Notes: generated from the sequence alone by a model not told the origin. 64,000 nucleotides of DNA from Pontibacter pamirensis (GCF_010015475.1 NZ_SSNI01000017.1:62001-126000), one strand, 5' to 3'; positions 45,301-52,822 are shown, counted from the stretch's first letter. Made by a program: numbers and translations.

Positions 45301-45758
45301 ACCCTGTCGGTAAGCTTCTGCCAGCCGCTCAGCCAGGAGGGCAGCGCCGAAGCACGCGGGTCGTAGGCCACGTACACGGTGGCGTTCTGGCTCAGGTTGA
45401 AAGATAGTAAGTTGGTGCTGGTGCTCTTCTTGTCGTCGTTGGCAGTCCGGATCAAGGAGGTGCCGGCCAGCGAGGAGGGTAGGCTCGTCACCTGATAGGT
45501 GCGGTCAGTGTAATGATTTACCCCTACGGCCAGCTGTGTTTCAGTGTAGGCTTTGCCTGAGGAGGCAGTGATGTCGGAAATAAATTCGCCCGCAGGCTGT
45601 AAGGCTGGCATTAGCGTTCCATGCGCATGAGCAACGTAGGGCTGCAGCAGCAACAGGCATAAAACAGGAATAGTAAATTGGAGAAGTTTTACCCCCCATT
45701 TCTTTAATATGCTAACAAGACAGATCTTAAGGGTGAATTCAGTGTAGATTTTGTCCAT
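39321..45758 (-). CDS. Giant T9SS-secreted modular protein with sugar dehydrogenase, malectin and InlB-type repeats
   Basis: A 2145-residue exported protein. A long N-terminal signal region (hydrophobic LQFTIPVLCLLLLQP, about residues 27-40, then YVAHAHG) is followed by two nearly identical copies of an unnamed 122-residue module (76-197 and 222-343), one InlB-type repeat (352-420), an Ig-like domain (about 428-540), an SbsA/Big_5-like domain (about 546-655), and a soluble sugar (PQQ) dehydrogenase-like domain (about 665-1100). Next come malectin 1 (about 1113-1266), two InlB repeats, malectin 2 (about 1420-1573), four InlB repeats, malectin 3 (about 1877-2045) and a C-terminal type IX sorting domain (AYPNPNPGD ... 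MGVYIIRA) from about 2060. A carbohydrate-binding, surface-attached role is likely. No transport partner lies next to it. Confidence 0.9.
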   Translation of the reverse strand: MDKIYTEFTLKICLVSILKKWGVKLLQFTIPVLCLLLLQPYVAHAHGTLMPALQPAGEFISDITASSGKAYTETQLAVGVNHYTDRTYQVTSLPSSLAGTSLIRTANDDKKSTSTNLLSFNLSQNATVYVAYDPRASALPSWLSGWQKLTDRVGVNDAKIGYMELYSKTFPAGTVTLGGNLQSPAAGAQNNYFVIAKEAATSMGLVSSVTASSSLNYILADLAVGVNHYTDRTYQVTSLPSSLAGTSLIRTANDDKKSTSTNLLSFNLSQNATVYVAYDPRASALPSWLSGWQKLTDRVGVDDAKIGYMELYSKTFPAGTVTLGGNLQSPAAGAQNNYFVIAKAEQDQHTGYNLAVSVSGSGTVIKNPDQTTYSPGTSVSLTATAASGYAFSGWSGDASGTVNPLSVTMDGNKSITASFTPTNPGSLAMLLFTPTSTTVNLPSGQQKELKVNLNNSDEDPVVVQLTATEENSTNAPNWLLYGDKPLSEANNLTYNLGESGNEVVFTINATTLAAGTYTATVKAAATGFTPAELVVTLEVDSYEEGLRPYVTAVRPADGAISVSLGQSISVDVRYPSGKSIDGNTVNPSTVKLYKVEGTTKTEVTGTAVNATAAGDAITLSASLALNTTYEFFISEKVKDGNGYMMKPFTSRFKTISSTSDIPTDLEGIAFKEQILVDNSFGSDGFTSLVVGPDHKLYATTSGGKIERWNIEVDGTLTNNVTISPFGASRRLLIGFRFDPSASENKLIAWISHSSPEFTNAPDWAGKLSQIDLSNPSSPQVTDYVINLPRSFKDHATNGIDFGPDGALYFLQGGNTAMGAPDAAWGFRQESLLSAAVLRLDVQKAQQLALPLDAKTAEGGTYNPKATNAPLTVYASGIRNAYDLVWHSNGQLYVPTNGSAAGGNTLALKSGSVWSNGEIYTGPDVPAMSDVRLTQSDYLFRIEKDGYYGHPNVTRNEYIMNGGNPTAAVDPGEITWTENGEAYGYPVGTPQEPSYKGWAFDFGLNKSPNGVIEYKSSAFEGKLQGKLLVCRFSGGDDIIVLEPGTSNLDIIRATEGSEVPGLRRPYANPLDVIEDTRTGNLYISEYFDGNGDGQPRITLLRVGQAETEPQIAVKLINAGGNQLVDSQSRTWSEDIHFSGGITSSKTFDVVGTTDDELYRNYRYASSGAPFSYSLPMSEAGTYTVKLHFLEPYFGAPGGGTGRVGARVFHVDIEGQRVLNNYDILAQKGAGQAVVKTFYGINVTDGSLDLLFTSVRDNAIISAIEITKASTPINYALNVNATGSGTVSKSPNQDSYAAGTSVTLTATPAAGYEFAGWLGGATGLENPLTLTMDGDKSITATFNQVQQTYYTLTVGMEGNGTVTRSPDQESYEAGTTVTLTATPATGYRFTGWSGGATGTENPVTVTMDDDKSVKANFEVITNLNTMLVNAGGAQHTDVDGKSWSADVHFSGGVTSSKTFDVAGTTDDELYRNYRYASSGAPFSYSLPMSEAGTYTVKLHFLEPYFGAPGGGTGKAGARIFHVDIEGQRVLSNYDIYAQDGAGKAIIKIFDGVNISDGELNIDFSSVKDNAIISAIEITKASTPTNYALNVNATGSGTVIRSPDQDSYAAGTSVTLTATPAAGYEFAGWLGGATGLENPLTLTMDSDKSITATFTQVQQTSYTLTVGMEGSGTVTRSPELDSYEAGTTVTLTATSATGYRFTGWSSDVSGRTNPLVVTMDSDKMVTAHFEPEPYFLTVEAGVGGLTSNSPSKTAYGYGDEVSITAIPEPGYEFVEWTGDITGTSNPLEITVTESITIKANFRLKQYVLTTNAGPGGSVSTDPALTSYAYGAVVTLTATPDADSQFSGWSGDVSGTLNTVTITMDSDKSVTANFTAKVMTSSTVRINAGGPAKEISGMIWTGCPDAAGCNNYVTGGNSYVNTSTTVTGIPQYMDQEIFQTGWENTVDTNQEINSTAFTYNIPVTSGDYLVRLYFVELDNISEGQRVFDVNIEGGINELSSLDIVKEAGLKTVLMREIPVTITDGNITIDFNRQVNTPTISAIEIVPASAGSLIGVPTENSLDAMSITAYPNPNPGDIVYVDLANFGQNEVISLSIYSVSGLLVHEQKTETDALGKASIEMRPGKKLSMGVYIIRAISPTGTSNTKLSIQ
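41040..42440 (-). repeat. 933-bp (311-residue) module block repeat inside the giant gene
   Basis: The block malectin plus two InlB-type repeats occurs twice in a row with a 933-base offset, for example the identical words around 41161 and 42094. The malectin cores share long identical stretches such as FGAPGGGTG and DELYRNYRYASSGAPFS. The second block continues past the lower coordinate into 40580. Confidence 0.8.
44731..45095 (-). repeat. 438-bp-period direct repeat in the giant gene, copy 2
   Basis: This 365-base unit repeats at 45169-45533 with an offset of 438 bases and only two visible base differences (one changes Asn to Asp in the encoded protein). It encodes an unnamed 122-residue module. 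Confidence 0.92.
45169..45533 (-). repeat. 438-bp-period direct repeat in the giant gene, copy 1
   Basis: N-terminal-side partner of 44731-45095. The near-perfect identity points to a recent duplication or ongoing homogenisation. Confidence 0.92.
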
Positions 45759-46259
45759 AAATAGGGCCCGGGGTTTTGAATTTTCTTTGACTTAGTAGAA
45801 GTATATGCTAGTACTGACTGAAAAATTAATTGGATTGGTTTCCGGGAAGAATACTTTGTATTTTTAAATTATGTTTCAACATAGGTGAAATAAAATGTTA
45901 TTTATATAAAACATATGCTATGTTGAATAGAGGAATGACGCTGCAATTGTTTTTAATTGCTTGTTTTATATTAGATGAGGTAAAAGTACAACTATAGCAA
46001 AATGATAGATTCATTTTGCTATTACTTAGCGGTATTTCTATAGTAGGTACTTCTTATATTGAGCTGAAATACAAGTAGAAAAAGGGTCGAAACGAAATTC
46101 AGGTTTAACAAACCTGCGCAGCTTAATCTCGACAATAATTAGGACACATCATTCCCATGCTTCGAGTTTTCAACCTGCGTGGGTGTGAAAAGTGCTCAGG
46201 TAAATCATATGGTCTTACCTCCGGCAAGTTCACTTACATTAGCACTGCCTTCTAACGGA
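45759..46259. other. Promoter-side region of the giant gene; no gene seen
   Basis: AT-rich sequence upstream of the giant gene. It contains the perfect hairpin at 45995-46023. I saw no coding frame with family features and no CAAAnnTA (minus-strand -7) element. Confidence 0.4.
45995..46023. promoter_or_regulatory. Perfect 12-bp inverted repeat upstream of the giant gene
   Basis: ATAGCAAAATGA (45995-46006) and its exact complement (46012-46023) flank a TAGAT loop, about 240 bases upstream of the start codon. There is no T-run, so an operator or an mRNA leader structure is more likely than a terminator. Confidence 0.5.
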
Positions 46260-46970
46260 TTTTCCTTAAAAAACAAGAGAGCGCCTCTGACCTTTCATCC
46301 TTGCTTTGCATGGTGCACCCTGAAGACCTGTATGATTTAGAAGAGAAGTATCGGCAGGTGCTGAAAGGGAAGCTTCTAAAGGATATAGCTTCGCATACTG
46401 TTAGCTGACCAAAGGGAGCGGTGGCTGTGCCTGACGCCTTTCCTGCTTGAATAAGAATCATGTCAAAGGCAAATAGTTAATTTTGCCGATAATATCACCC
46501 GCATAAAAAATCACAGCAACTATCTAAAGCGATTTTCAGATAAAAAAAACGCCGTAAAGGGATCCAGCAAGACCAATCGCTTCCTTTCCTCCAGCGAAAG
46601 CATCTACATTGAACTGGACGACAACAAGTTTATGCTGTGCATCAGCAATCTTATATCCAATGCGATGAAATTTACGCCTGACGGTGGAACAATTACTGTC
46701 AGCGTAGAAAAAGATCAGGAAACCTTGCTGTTTATGGTGGCCGACAATGGAATAGGCATACCAGCAATATACCATGGCTTCTTGTTTGACAAAATCACCG
46801 AAGCCCGTAGGCCCAGCATCAAAGGTGAGCCTTCTATCGGTTTGGGTATGTCTAGTATTTAAACCATTGTAAAGTGGCACAAGGGCCAGATATGGTGTGA
46901 GAGCAAAGAAGGCAAAGGCTCCATCTTTTACATCCGCCTTCCTAAAAAATTAGAGCTATTGAACCCTTAA
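46260..46970 (+). pseudogene. Decayed PAS sensor histidine kinase
   Basis: Two frames together encode a broken PAS-histidine kinase. Bases 46295-46406 read a PAS C-terminal part (MVHPEDLYDLEEKYRQVLKG). After a frameshift, 46413-46859 read RERWLCLTPFLLE, an in-frame stop, NFADNITRIKNHSNYLKRFS, and then jump directly into the ATPase domain (N-box ISNLISNAMKFTPDGG, G1 VADNGIGIP, G2 GLGMSSI). The H-box segment between them is deleted. A further stop (46860-46862) is followed in frame by TIVKWHKGQIWCESKEGKG and a normal C-terminus at 46970. With two stops, one frameshift and the phosphoacceptor lost it cannot work as a kinase. Confidence 0.85.
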
Positions 46971-47239
46971 AATGCGCAGGAGCCTCAATTAAATTGCTAA
47001 TTCCTGCACATAGGTACACATAAGTGTTGTTGTCTATATATAATATTGGTATATTTATAAACTAAATAAATTTTTATGCTCCTGGATGTTGTGCCATGCT
47101 GAAGGTACGTGCAGGGGGTTAATAAACATGCAGATTCAAGGTGCTTGGGGGGCTGACCTAAAGTGCGGTGTTTTGCCTGAACTTGTCAGAGCCTGAGGAA
47201 GTAGTTTATTAGCCTTACATAGCACGAGAAAGGAATCTT

Positions 47240-49642
47240 ATGAGAAATGACAGCACCCGCACCAACAGCAGTTCTGATTTTCAGAAAGCACTGGAACAGA
47301 ACCAGGTTGATGTGCAGCAGGAGTATAAAAGCCTCCTGAAAATAATAGCGGCTGCACCGGATGCTTACCTCATTTTGTCTCCTGACCTGAAAATTCAGTT
47401 TGTATCCGATGCTTATCTGGCGGCTACTAAATCTGTAAGGAAAGACTTGCTTGGGAAGTATATTTTCGATGCTTTCACGGAAAGCTCCGCTACACCAGAT
47501 GCAAATGCTGTTAAGAACCTGCACAGTTCTTTAAAGAAGGTGCTGAATACGAAGAAACCGCACCAAATGGAGCTACAGCATTATCATGTGCCCAAGCCCA
47601 CGCATCTTGGCGGTGGCTTTGAAGAAAAGCACTGGAGCACTTCAAATACCCCAGTGCTGAACGACTCAGTTGAGGTTTCCTATATCATCCATAAAGTTAC
47701 GGAAGTTACAGAACTTGTCAGGAGCCAGGAGAAAGTAAAGGACCTTAAAGGCAAACGGCTTTCGCTGCAGGCGACGCTGAATAAACTCCAGAATATCCAG
47801 CAGAAGTTGGAAGAAGAGCAGCGGCGACTTGAGGATGCGCAGACACTGGGGCATATTGGTAGCTTTGAGGCTGCCTACCCGTATGATGCTATTAGTTGGT
47901 CGGATGAATTGTACCGTATCCACGGATTGGAGCCACAGAGCGAAAAAATAACCTCTGAGGCATATGCCGCTTACGTTCACCCGGATGACAAGGAAATGTA
48001 TGCGAAAGCTTTAGATGAGTTCTATAAAGGGAACAAGTCACTAAACCATATCTACAAAATTGTCCGGAGAGATAAGGTGGAACGGGACCTGCACCTGAAG
48101 GGGAAAGTAGTGCGCGATGCAACTAACAGGGCCATCATCGTGATGGGTACGATACAGGACATCACTGAACAGGTGCAGGCCCAGCAGATATTACGCGAAA
48201 ACGAAATGCTGCTGCGCGAGACAGAGCAGGTGGGCCATGTTGGGAGTTACTATGGTGATATTGCCACGCTAACCTTCCGCTTTTCAGAGGGTATGTTCCG
48301 TTTATTGGGGCTTGTACCTGAAGACAAAGTTATTTCTCTGGAGCAGATCGATGCTTCTTCACACCCGGATGACGCGCTGGTGGTACGGCAGATACTCGAA
48401 CAGGCTATCCGCGACAAGCAGCCTTACGAGTACTTACGTCGCATTTACAGGCGAGACGGTCAGATGCGGTATTTGCACAGCACAGGCAAGGTAAAATGTG
48501 ACAGCGATGGCAAGGCAGTCAGATTTGTTGGTATTGTGCATGACATTACGGAGCAAAAGCAGGCAGAAGAAAAGATCCGGCAGAGTGAACTGCACATTCG
48601 CACGCTGATAGATAACACGCCAGATGTTATTACCCGCTGGGACAAGGACCTCAGGATTATTTTTAATAACCAAAGCTTCGTTACAAGTACTGATTTGCCT
48701 GTTCCGCTGTTGCTCCTGCAGGAAACTGTTGAGACAGAACAGCCTGAAAATATGCGCCTGTCTTTAAAAGAAAAAGTCATGCAGGTATTACAGACGGGTG
48801 AAACACCCGACCACAATAATTCCTATGCCTTGCCTCATGGCAGGGTATATTATCATTCTCAGCTTGTTGCTGAGTTCTCTGAAGACGGCACAATAGAAAG
48901 TGTGTTGGTAATTACCCGTGACATATCCGCCCTAAAGCGGCTGGAAAAGGAAAACCTGGAGCTGCGGCTAAACCAACAGCGAGAGCTGCTTTTGGCAATT
49001 ATGGAAACGCAGGAAGCAGAGCGAAGGCGCATTGCGGAAGCCCTGCACAACGGTATAGGTCAACTGCTGTACGGCGCTAAACTCAACCTGGACAAACTCA
49101 CAAAGGAGGAGATAGCACAGGATGTTAGCAAAGTAAAGGCCTCTGTTATGAAAACAGACCAGATGCTGGAGCAGGCAATCACACAGGTCCGCAGTATCTC
49201 TCATGAGCTTACCCCATCCGTTTTAGAGCACTTTGGGCTGGAAGTTGCCATGAAGCAGATTTGTGCTATATTCAATACAGAAAAGCTGGAGTTCCAGTGC
49301 CTGGTTTTTAGCCTTCGGAGCGATTTGGAAAGGCATCTGCAGATAAGTACTTATCGCATGGCACAGGAACTGGCAAACAACATTGTAAAGCACGCCCAGG
49401 CTACAGAGGCAAGTTTGCTGCTGCGTGAGCATAAGGATTCTCTGGTGTTGCTGGCCGAAGACAATGGAAAAGGCTTTGAGTTGGAGCACATCCAGACAAA
49501 GGGGATAGGCATCAAATCCATCCAGGACCGGGTGAAGCTATTGAGTGGCACCATACGCATTAATTCTGCACCAGGCCAGGGAACACTGATTCAGATTACC
49601 TTACCAATTACGACCCCTGGGCAGATTCAGCCTTATCATTAA
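47240..49642 (+). CDS. PAS-domain sensor histidine kinase, HisKA_3 (NarX/LiaS-like) type
   Basis: An 800-residue cytoplasmic kinase. Four PAS domains are recognised: about residues 30-150 (AAAPDAYLILSPDLKIQFVS, similar to the first PAS of the 1026-residue kinase at 5313), 205-310 and 330-445 (both PAS_3 fold, each opening GHIGS or GHVGS, and carrying HPDD), and 450-575. A short coiled coil leads into the HisKA_3 domain: EAERRRIAEALHNGIGQLLYG with the phospho-His at residue 603. The ATPase part has ANNIVKHAQAT, AEDNGKGF and GIGIKSIQDRV. This class usually pairs with a LuxR/NarL-type response regulator, but none lies nearby. It starts about 270 bases after the kinase relic. Confidence 0.93.
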   Translation: MRNDSTRTNSSSDFQKALEQNQVDVQQEYKSLLKIIAAAPDAYLILSPDLKIQFVSDAYLAATKSVRKDLLGKYIFDAFTESSATPDANAVKNLHSSLKKVLNTKKPHQMELQHYHVPKPTHLGGGFEEKHWSTSNTPVLNDSVEVSYIIHKVTEVTELVRSQEKVKDLKGKRLSLQATLNKLQNIQQKLEEEQRRLEDAQTLGHIGSFEAAYPYDAISWSDELYRIHGLEPQSEKITSEAYAAYVHPDDKEMYAKALDEFYKGNKSLNHIYKIVRRDKVERDLHLKGKVVRDATNRAIIVMGTIQDITEQVQAQQILRENEMLLRETEQVGHVGSYYGDIATLTFRFSEGMFRLLGLVPEDKVISLEQIDASSHPDDALVVRQILEQAIRDKQPYEYLRRIYRRDGQMRYLHSTGKVKCDSDGKAVRFVGIVHDITEQKQAEEKIRQSELHIRTLIDNTPDVITRWDKDLRIIFNNQSFVTSTDLPVPLLLLQETVETEQPENMRLSLKEKVMQVLQTGETPDHNNSYALPHGRVYYHSQLVAEFSEDGTIESVLVITRDISALKRLEKENLELRLNQQRELLLAIMETQEAERRRIAEALHNGIGQLLYGAKLNLDKLTKEEIAQDVSKVKASVMKTDQMLEQAITQVRSISHELTPSVLEHFGLEVAMKQICAIFNTEKLEFQCLVFSLRSDLERHLQISTYRMAQELANNIVKHAQATEASLLLREHKDSLVLLAEDNGKGFELEHIQTKGIGIKSIQDRVKLLSGTIRINSAPGQGTLIQITLPITTPGQIQPYH

Positions 49643-50253
49643 TGCCTTGCTACAGCATTTTCAGCAAGCTCTTAACCTTCTATCAGCGCTTCATAAACAG
49701 GAGTATCACCAATTCTGAATCAAAAGAGCGGTGAAAGATACTTTCCTCCTTTAGCGCAGCCATGGTGGTTCTGGCTACATCTTTCCGGAGTATAGAGCCT
49801 AACGATTTTCATTAACATTGGTTTTTTGAGGACCTGCCGATAGCTTTATGTATTCTCTAAAAGAGGATAAATGACACCTGCTCTAGAGATGTATTGATTT
49901 ATAATAACATCTGCAGCATGTAAAGCAGAATCTCAGGTTCCTGAAGCATAATGCGTATAGCCTATCGCTATGTTTTGCGTATATCAGCAGATAGCAATCA
50001 ATAAAAGTATTTTATTTTGTTAAATTAAAACAATACTTATAGAAAGAAAACTGCGAATTAATGGCAGCTGCTTTTTCCTTCTGGATTTATGTTCTATCAG
50101 AGCCATCAACTCTTCTCTTAGTTTCTGTCAAAAGAGGAGTTTGCGTGGAGGGTTTGAATCAAGTAAAGAAACCTGAGTGGAGCTTTGGCTTCGTCCTGCG
50201 TTCTGCATTTCTGAGTGAAATACGACAAATAACATCTTTAAATAAAGCTAGTT
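49643..50253. other. 611-base stretch without a supported gene
   Basis: AT-rich spacer. A 66-codon frame at 50061-50261 overlaps the start of the next gene by eight bases and shows no family features, so it is not called. No terminator with a T-run was seen after the kinase. Confidence 0.4.
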
Positions 50254-51573
50254 ATGGCTGAGAATAATAAAGGATTGATGCGCCGCATTGGGGATACCCT
50301 TAGGGATTGGGGTCCATTCCGTCGTGATTTCTGGTACAGTCCCATCCGTGGTCCTTGGCTTACATCCTTCTTTAGTCTCATGCTACTGATTGTCCTGCCA
50401 ATCGTATTCATCACCGGGCTTATAGACCACGTTGCCTGGAACCCAGCACTTGGGGGCACCAACAACCGGACACCAGACATGGGCCTGCTTGGATTTCTGA
50501 CGGGATTAGAATGGCCCACCCGACCTATCTGGCTCTACCGGCTCACAGAAGGAATTCATGTTGTATTGGGTATATCGCTTATTCCTTTGGTGTTCGCAAA
50601 GTTGTGGTCCATTATGCCGAGCCTGTATAAGTGGCCATTGGCAGATTCGGTGGGCCAAGCCTTAGAGCGACTGAGTATCCTGTTCCTGATAGGAGGGATT
50701 CTTTTCCAGATGTTCACGGGATTACTATACATACAGAACTTTGTTATCATCAATAACTTCAAATTCAACCAACTGCATTTTTATAGTAACTGGATTTTTA
50801 TAGCCGGTTTGGTCCTGCACGTGCTCGTAAAATTCCCGGTAATGGTAGAAGGGTTAAGAGCCAGAGGCGTGCGTAATGAATTGCAAAAATCCCTTTCTGA
50901 AACAGAGCCGGAGCCAAGGGAAGAGGGCAGGCTGGTGAGTACAGATCCTGCACCCCCGACCATCTCACGTCGGGGAGCCATTGCCGTGGTGGCAGGAAGC
51001 TCGCTTACAATGTTCGCCTTGGCTATAGGGCAGACACTGGGGCAACGGTGGAGTTGGCTCGCCATACTCTCCCCCCGTGCCCAATCCCCGGGAGAAGGGC
51101 CCAACGATTTCCGGGTAAACAAAACTGCAGAAAAGGCAGGAATAAGCCCGGAGCAAGTCGGGCCGGGTTGGCGCCTGGAGTTGGTGGGCAATACACACCA
51201 AATGCTGAGTCGGGAAGATTTACTCGCAATGCCGCTGTATACTTCCTCTCTGCCCATAGCATGCCTGGAGGGTTGGTCTACGGGCAACCAGGACTGGGAA
51301 GGGATACGCATGCGGGATCTCGCGGATCTGGCAGGTATGCCGAATGCAGAAAAGGTCCTTTTCGAGTCACTTGAATCAACAGATGCAGTGGCCCGCATGG
51401 CTTTTATGCGGCGAAATCAGTTTCAGGATCCGCTTTCTTTGCTGGCGCTTCGCGTGAATGGCGTTGACCTCTCTTTAGACCATGGTTACCCCGCCCGGGC
51501 TATTGTTCCGGCGACTCCGGGCAATCGTAACACAAAGTGGATTTACCGCATGACATTTATGGAGGAGGTCTGA
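50254..51573 (+). CDS. Fusion of cytochrome b561-like membrane domain with sulfite-oxidase-type molybdopterin domain
   Basis: A 439-residue predicted redox enzyme. Residues about 30-210 hold four membrane helices with histidines in LIDHVAW, EGIHVVLG, NQLHFYSN and LVLHVLVKF, fitting a b561-like di-heme core. A hydrophilic linker leads to TISRRGAIAVVAGSSL, a twin-Arg-like segment plus fifth helix (about 238-262). The C-terminal domain (about 290-439) is the oxidoreductase molybdopterin-binding type, with the cofactor Cys in SLPIACLEGWSTGNQ and the family features DWEGIRMRDLADLAG and DHGYPARAIVPATPG. It probably links quinone or heme electrons to a Moco-catalysed reaction outside the cytoplasm. 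The following gene begins one base after its stop. Confidence 0.85.
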   Translation: MAENNKGLMRRIGDTLRDWGPFRRDFWYSPIRGPWLTSFFSLMLLIVLPIVFITGLIDHVAWNPALGGTNNRTPDMGLLGFLTGLEWPTRPIWLYRLTEGIHVVLGISLIPLVFAKLWSIMPSLYKWPLADSVGQALERLSILFLIGGILFQMFTGLLYIQNFVIINNFKFNQLHFYSNWIFIAGLVLHVLVKFPVMVEGLRARGVRNELQKSLSETEPEPREEGRLVSTDPAPPTISRRGAIAVVAGSSLTMFALAIGQTLGQRWSWLAILSPRAQSPGEGPNDFRVNKTAEKAGISPEQVGPGWRLELVGNTHQMLSREDLLAMPLYTSSLPIACLEGWSTGNQDWEGIRMRDLADLAGMPNAEKVLFESLESTDAVARMAFMRRNQFQDPLSLLALRVNGVDLSLDHGYPARAIVPATPGNRNTKWIYRMTFMEEV

Positions 51574-51574
51574 T

Positions 51575-52052
51575 ATGAAAAATATACCTGGTTATGGGCG
51601 TGGTCCGGTACACTTACTGGGCGTAATCTTCTGCTATATACTTGCCATATATGCAGGTGTTAAGCTGTTCAGTAATGTTTCTTTGTGGATTGCTTTGGCA
51701 TTCCCGGCGGGCATATTCCTGCATGATTTTGTGCTTTTCCCGCTGTATTCTGGTATAGACCGTGGCCTGAAGCATTTACAGCGCCGGCAGCAGCGGGAGG
51801 AGAAGGTATCGGTGGGCTGGGTTAACCATGTACGGGTACCGGTGATGATCAGTTTTTTCCTGTTACTCGCCTATTTCCCAATTATTCTCAGGCTGTCAGA
51901 TGACCGATACCTTTACTTCGCTAACCACAGATACTTATCTATACCGCTGGCTTCTGGTTACAGCGGTACTGGCAGCTGGCTCCGCCTTCAGTTATTATGT
52001 TCGGAAGCGGCGTTATAAAAAACGGTTTTCTCTTGATAAGGAAAATGACTGA
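51575..52052 (+). pseudogene. Membrane protein paired with the b561-Moco gene, frameshifted near its 3' end
   Basis: The frame from 51575 encodes three hydrophobic helices and cytoplasmic loops (HLLGVIFCYILAIYAG, FPAGIFLHDFVLFPLYSG, VMISFFLLLAYFPIIL) up to LSDDRY. After about 51914 it turns into an atypical sequence, while the +1 frame continues FTSLTTDTYLYRWLLVTAVLA and a basic tail RKRRYKKRFSLDKEND, giving a plausible final membrane helix, and stops at 52052. Removing one C in TACCTTTAC restores one protein of about 158 residues. The original frame otherwise ends at 52018. The tight coupling with the Moco gene suggests it is a subunit or assembly partner. Sequencing error is possible. Confidence 0.7.
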
Positions 52053-52219
52053 ATAGGGACAGCAATTGAGTACTTTTCTTGCAGGAACAGTCTTTTGTAA
52101 CTGTTAATGTTGAGAAAGCTTTTCTCTCACGGCTCTGCCTCGGAGCCCCGTAGTAGAGGGAGGTAATTTATTGTTAGGAGGAATTTGTTTCGGCTGCAGT
52201 TGTTACAATGTAGAATAGA

Positions 52220-52267
52220 AAAAGGCTTTGAACTTACCGCTGTTCAGCGTTAGGTTCAAAGCCTTTT
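52220..52267. terminator. Bidirectional terminator
   Basis: A perfect 14-bp inverted repeat (52220-52233 and 52254-52267) flanked by A-run and T-run, between the Moco locus and the converging cold-shock gene. Confidence 0.85.
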
Positions 52268-52363
52268 ATAGCTTTTATCTGTCCCTTCTGCACCCGTCTT
52301 AATGGACGTAATTTACCTGTTCTCGCTTTGTAGTAGCTGACAGACAGGCTGGGCAAAAGGTAT

Positions 52364-52822
52364 TTATTTGATCAACTTCACGTTTACGGCATTCAGGCCT
52401 TTCTGGCCCTTCTCAACTTCGAAGGTAACTTTGTCATTTTCTTTCACCGACTCTTCTAAACCGTTCTGGTGAACAAAAATGCTATCCTGAGAATCGTGGT
52501 CCTTAATGAAGCCGTAGCCTTTAGAGGTGTTGAAGAAAGTTATTGTTCCCTTTCTGATTAAGTCTGCCGGATCCACTTCTTCATGCTTCGGCACACCTAT
52601 TTGTATATCCTCCTGCTTTACTTCTTTCTTCTTCTTAGTAGGATCCGGAGGAGTATCTGTAATATTACCTTCGTCATCTACATAGGCTAGCATTTCGTCA
52701 ATACCTTTTCCTTTGTTGGAATTCGCTAAGCGCTCTTCCTTCTTTTGCTCCTTGTCCTGTCTTTTCTTTAGTTTTTTCTTTTCTTTTTCTTTTTTACTAA
52801 AAGTTTCTTGAGATCTACCCAT
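52364..52822 (-). CDS. Cold-shock domain protein with long charged N-terminal extension
   Basis: A 152-residue nucleic-acid-binding protein. The C-terminal 65 residues are a cold-shock domain with RNP-type motifs KGYGFIKD and SIFVHQNGLEE, ending GQKGLNAVNVKLIK. Unlike the stand-alone CspA type, about 85 residues precede it, very rich in Lys and Glu (KKEKEKKKLKKRQDKEQKKEE) with an acidic middle part. The extension is probably unstructured or coiled. It may chaperone mRNA or work at the ribosome. A 63-residue CSD protein of the classic type lies 0.6 kb away on the same strand. Confidence 0.92.
   Translation of the reverse strand: MGRSQETFSKKEKEKKKLKKRQDKEQKKEERLANSNKGKGIDEMLAYVDDEGNITDTPPDPTKKKKEVKQEDIQIGVPKHEEVDPADLIRKGTITFFNTSKGYGFIKDHDSQDSIFVHQNGLEESVKENDKVTFEVEKGQKGLNAVNVKLIK

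Noticed and set aside
50061-50261. 66-codon frame before the b561-Moco gene
   Set aside because: Overlaps the true start and has no recognised features.
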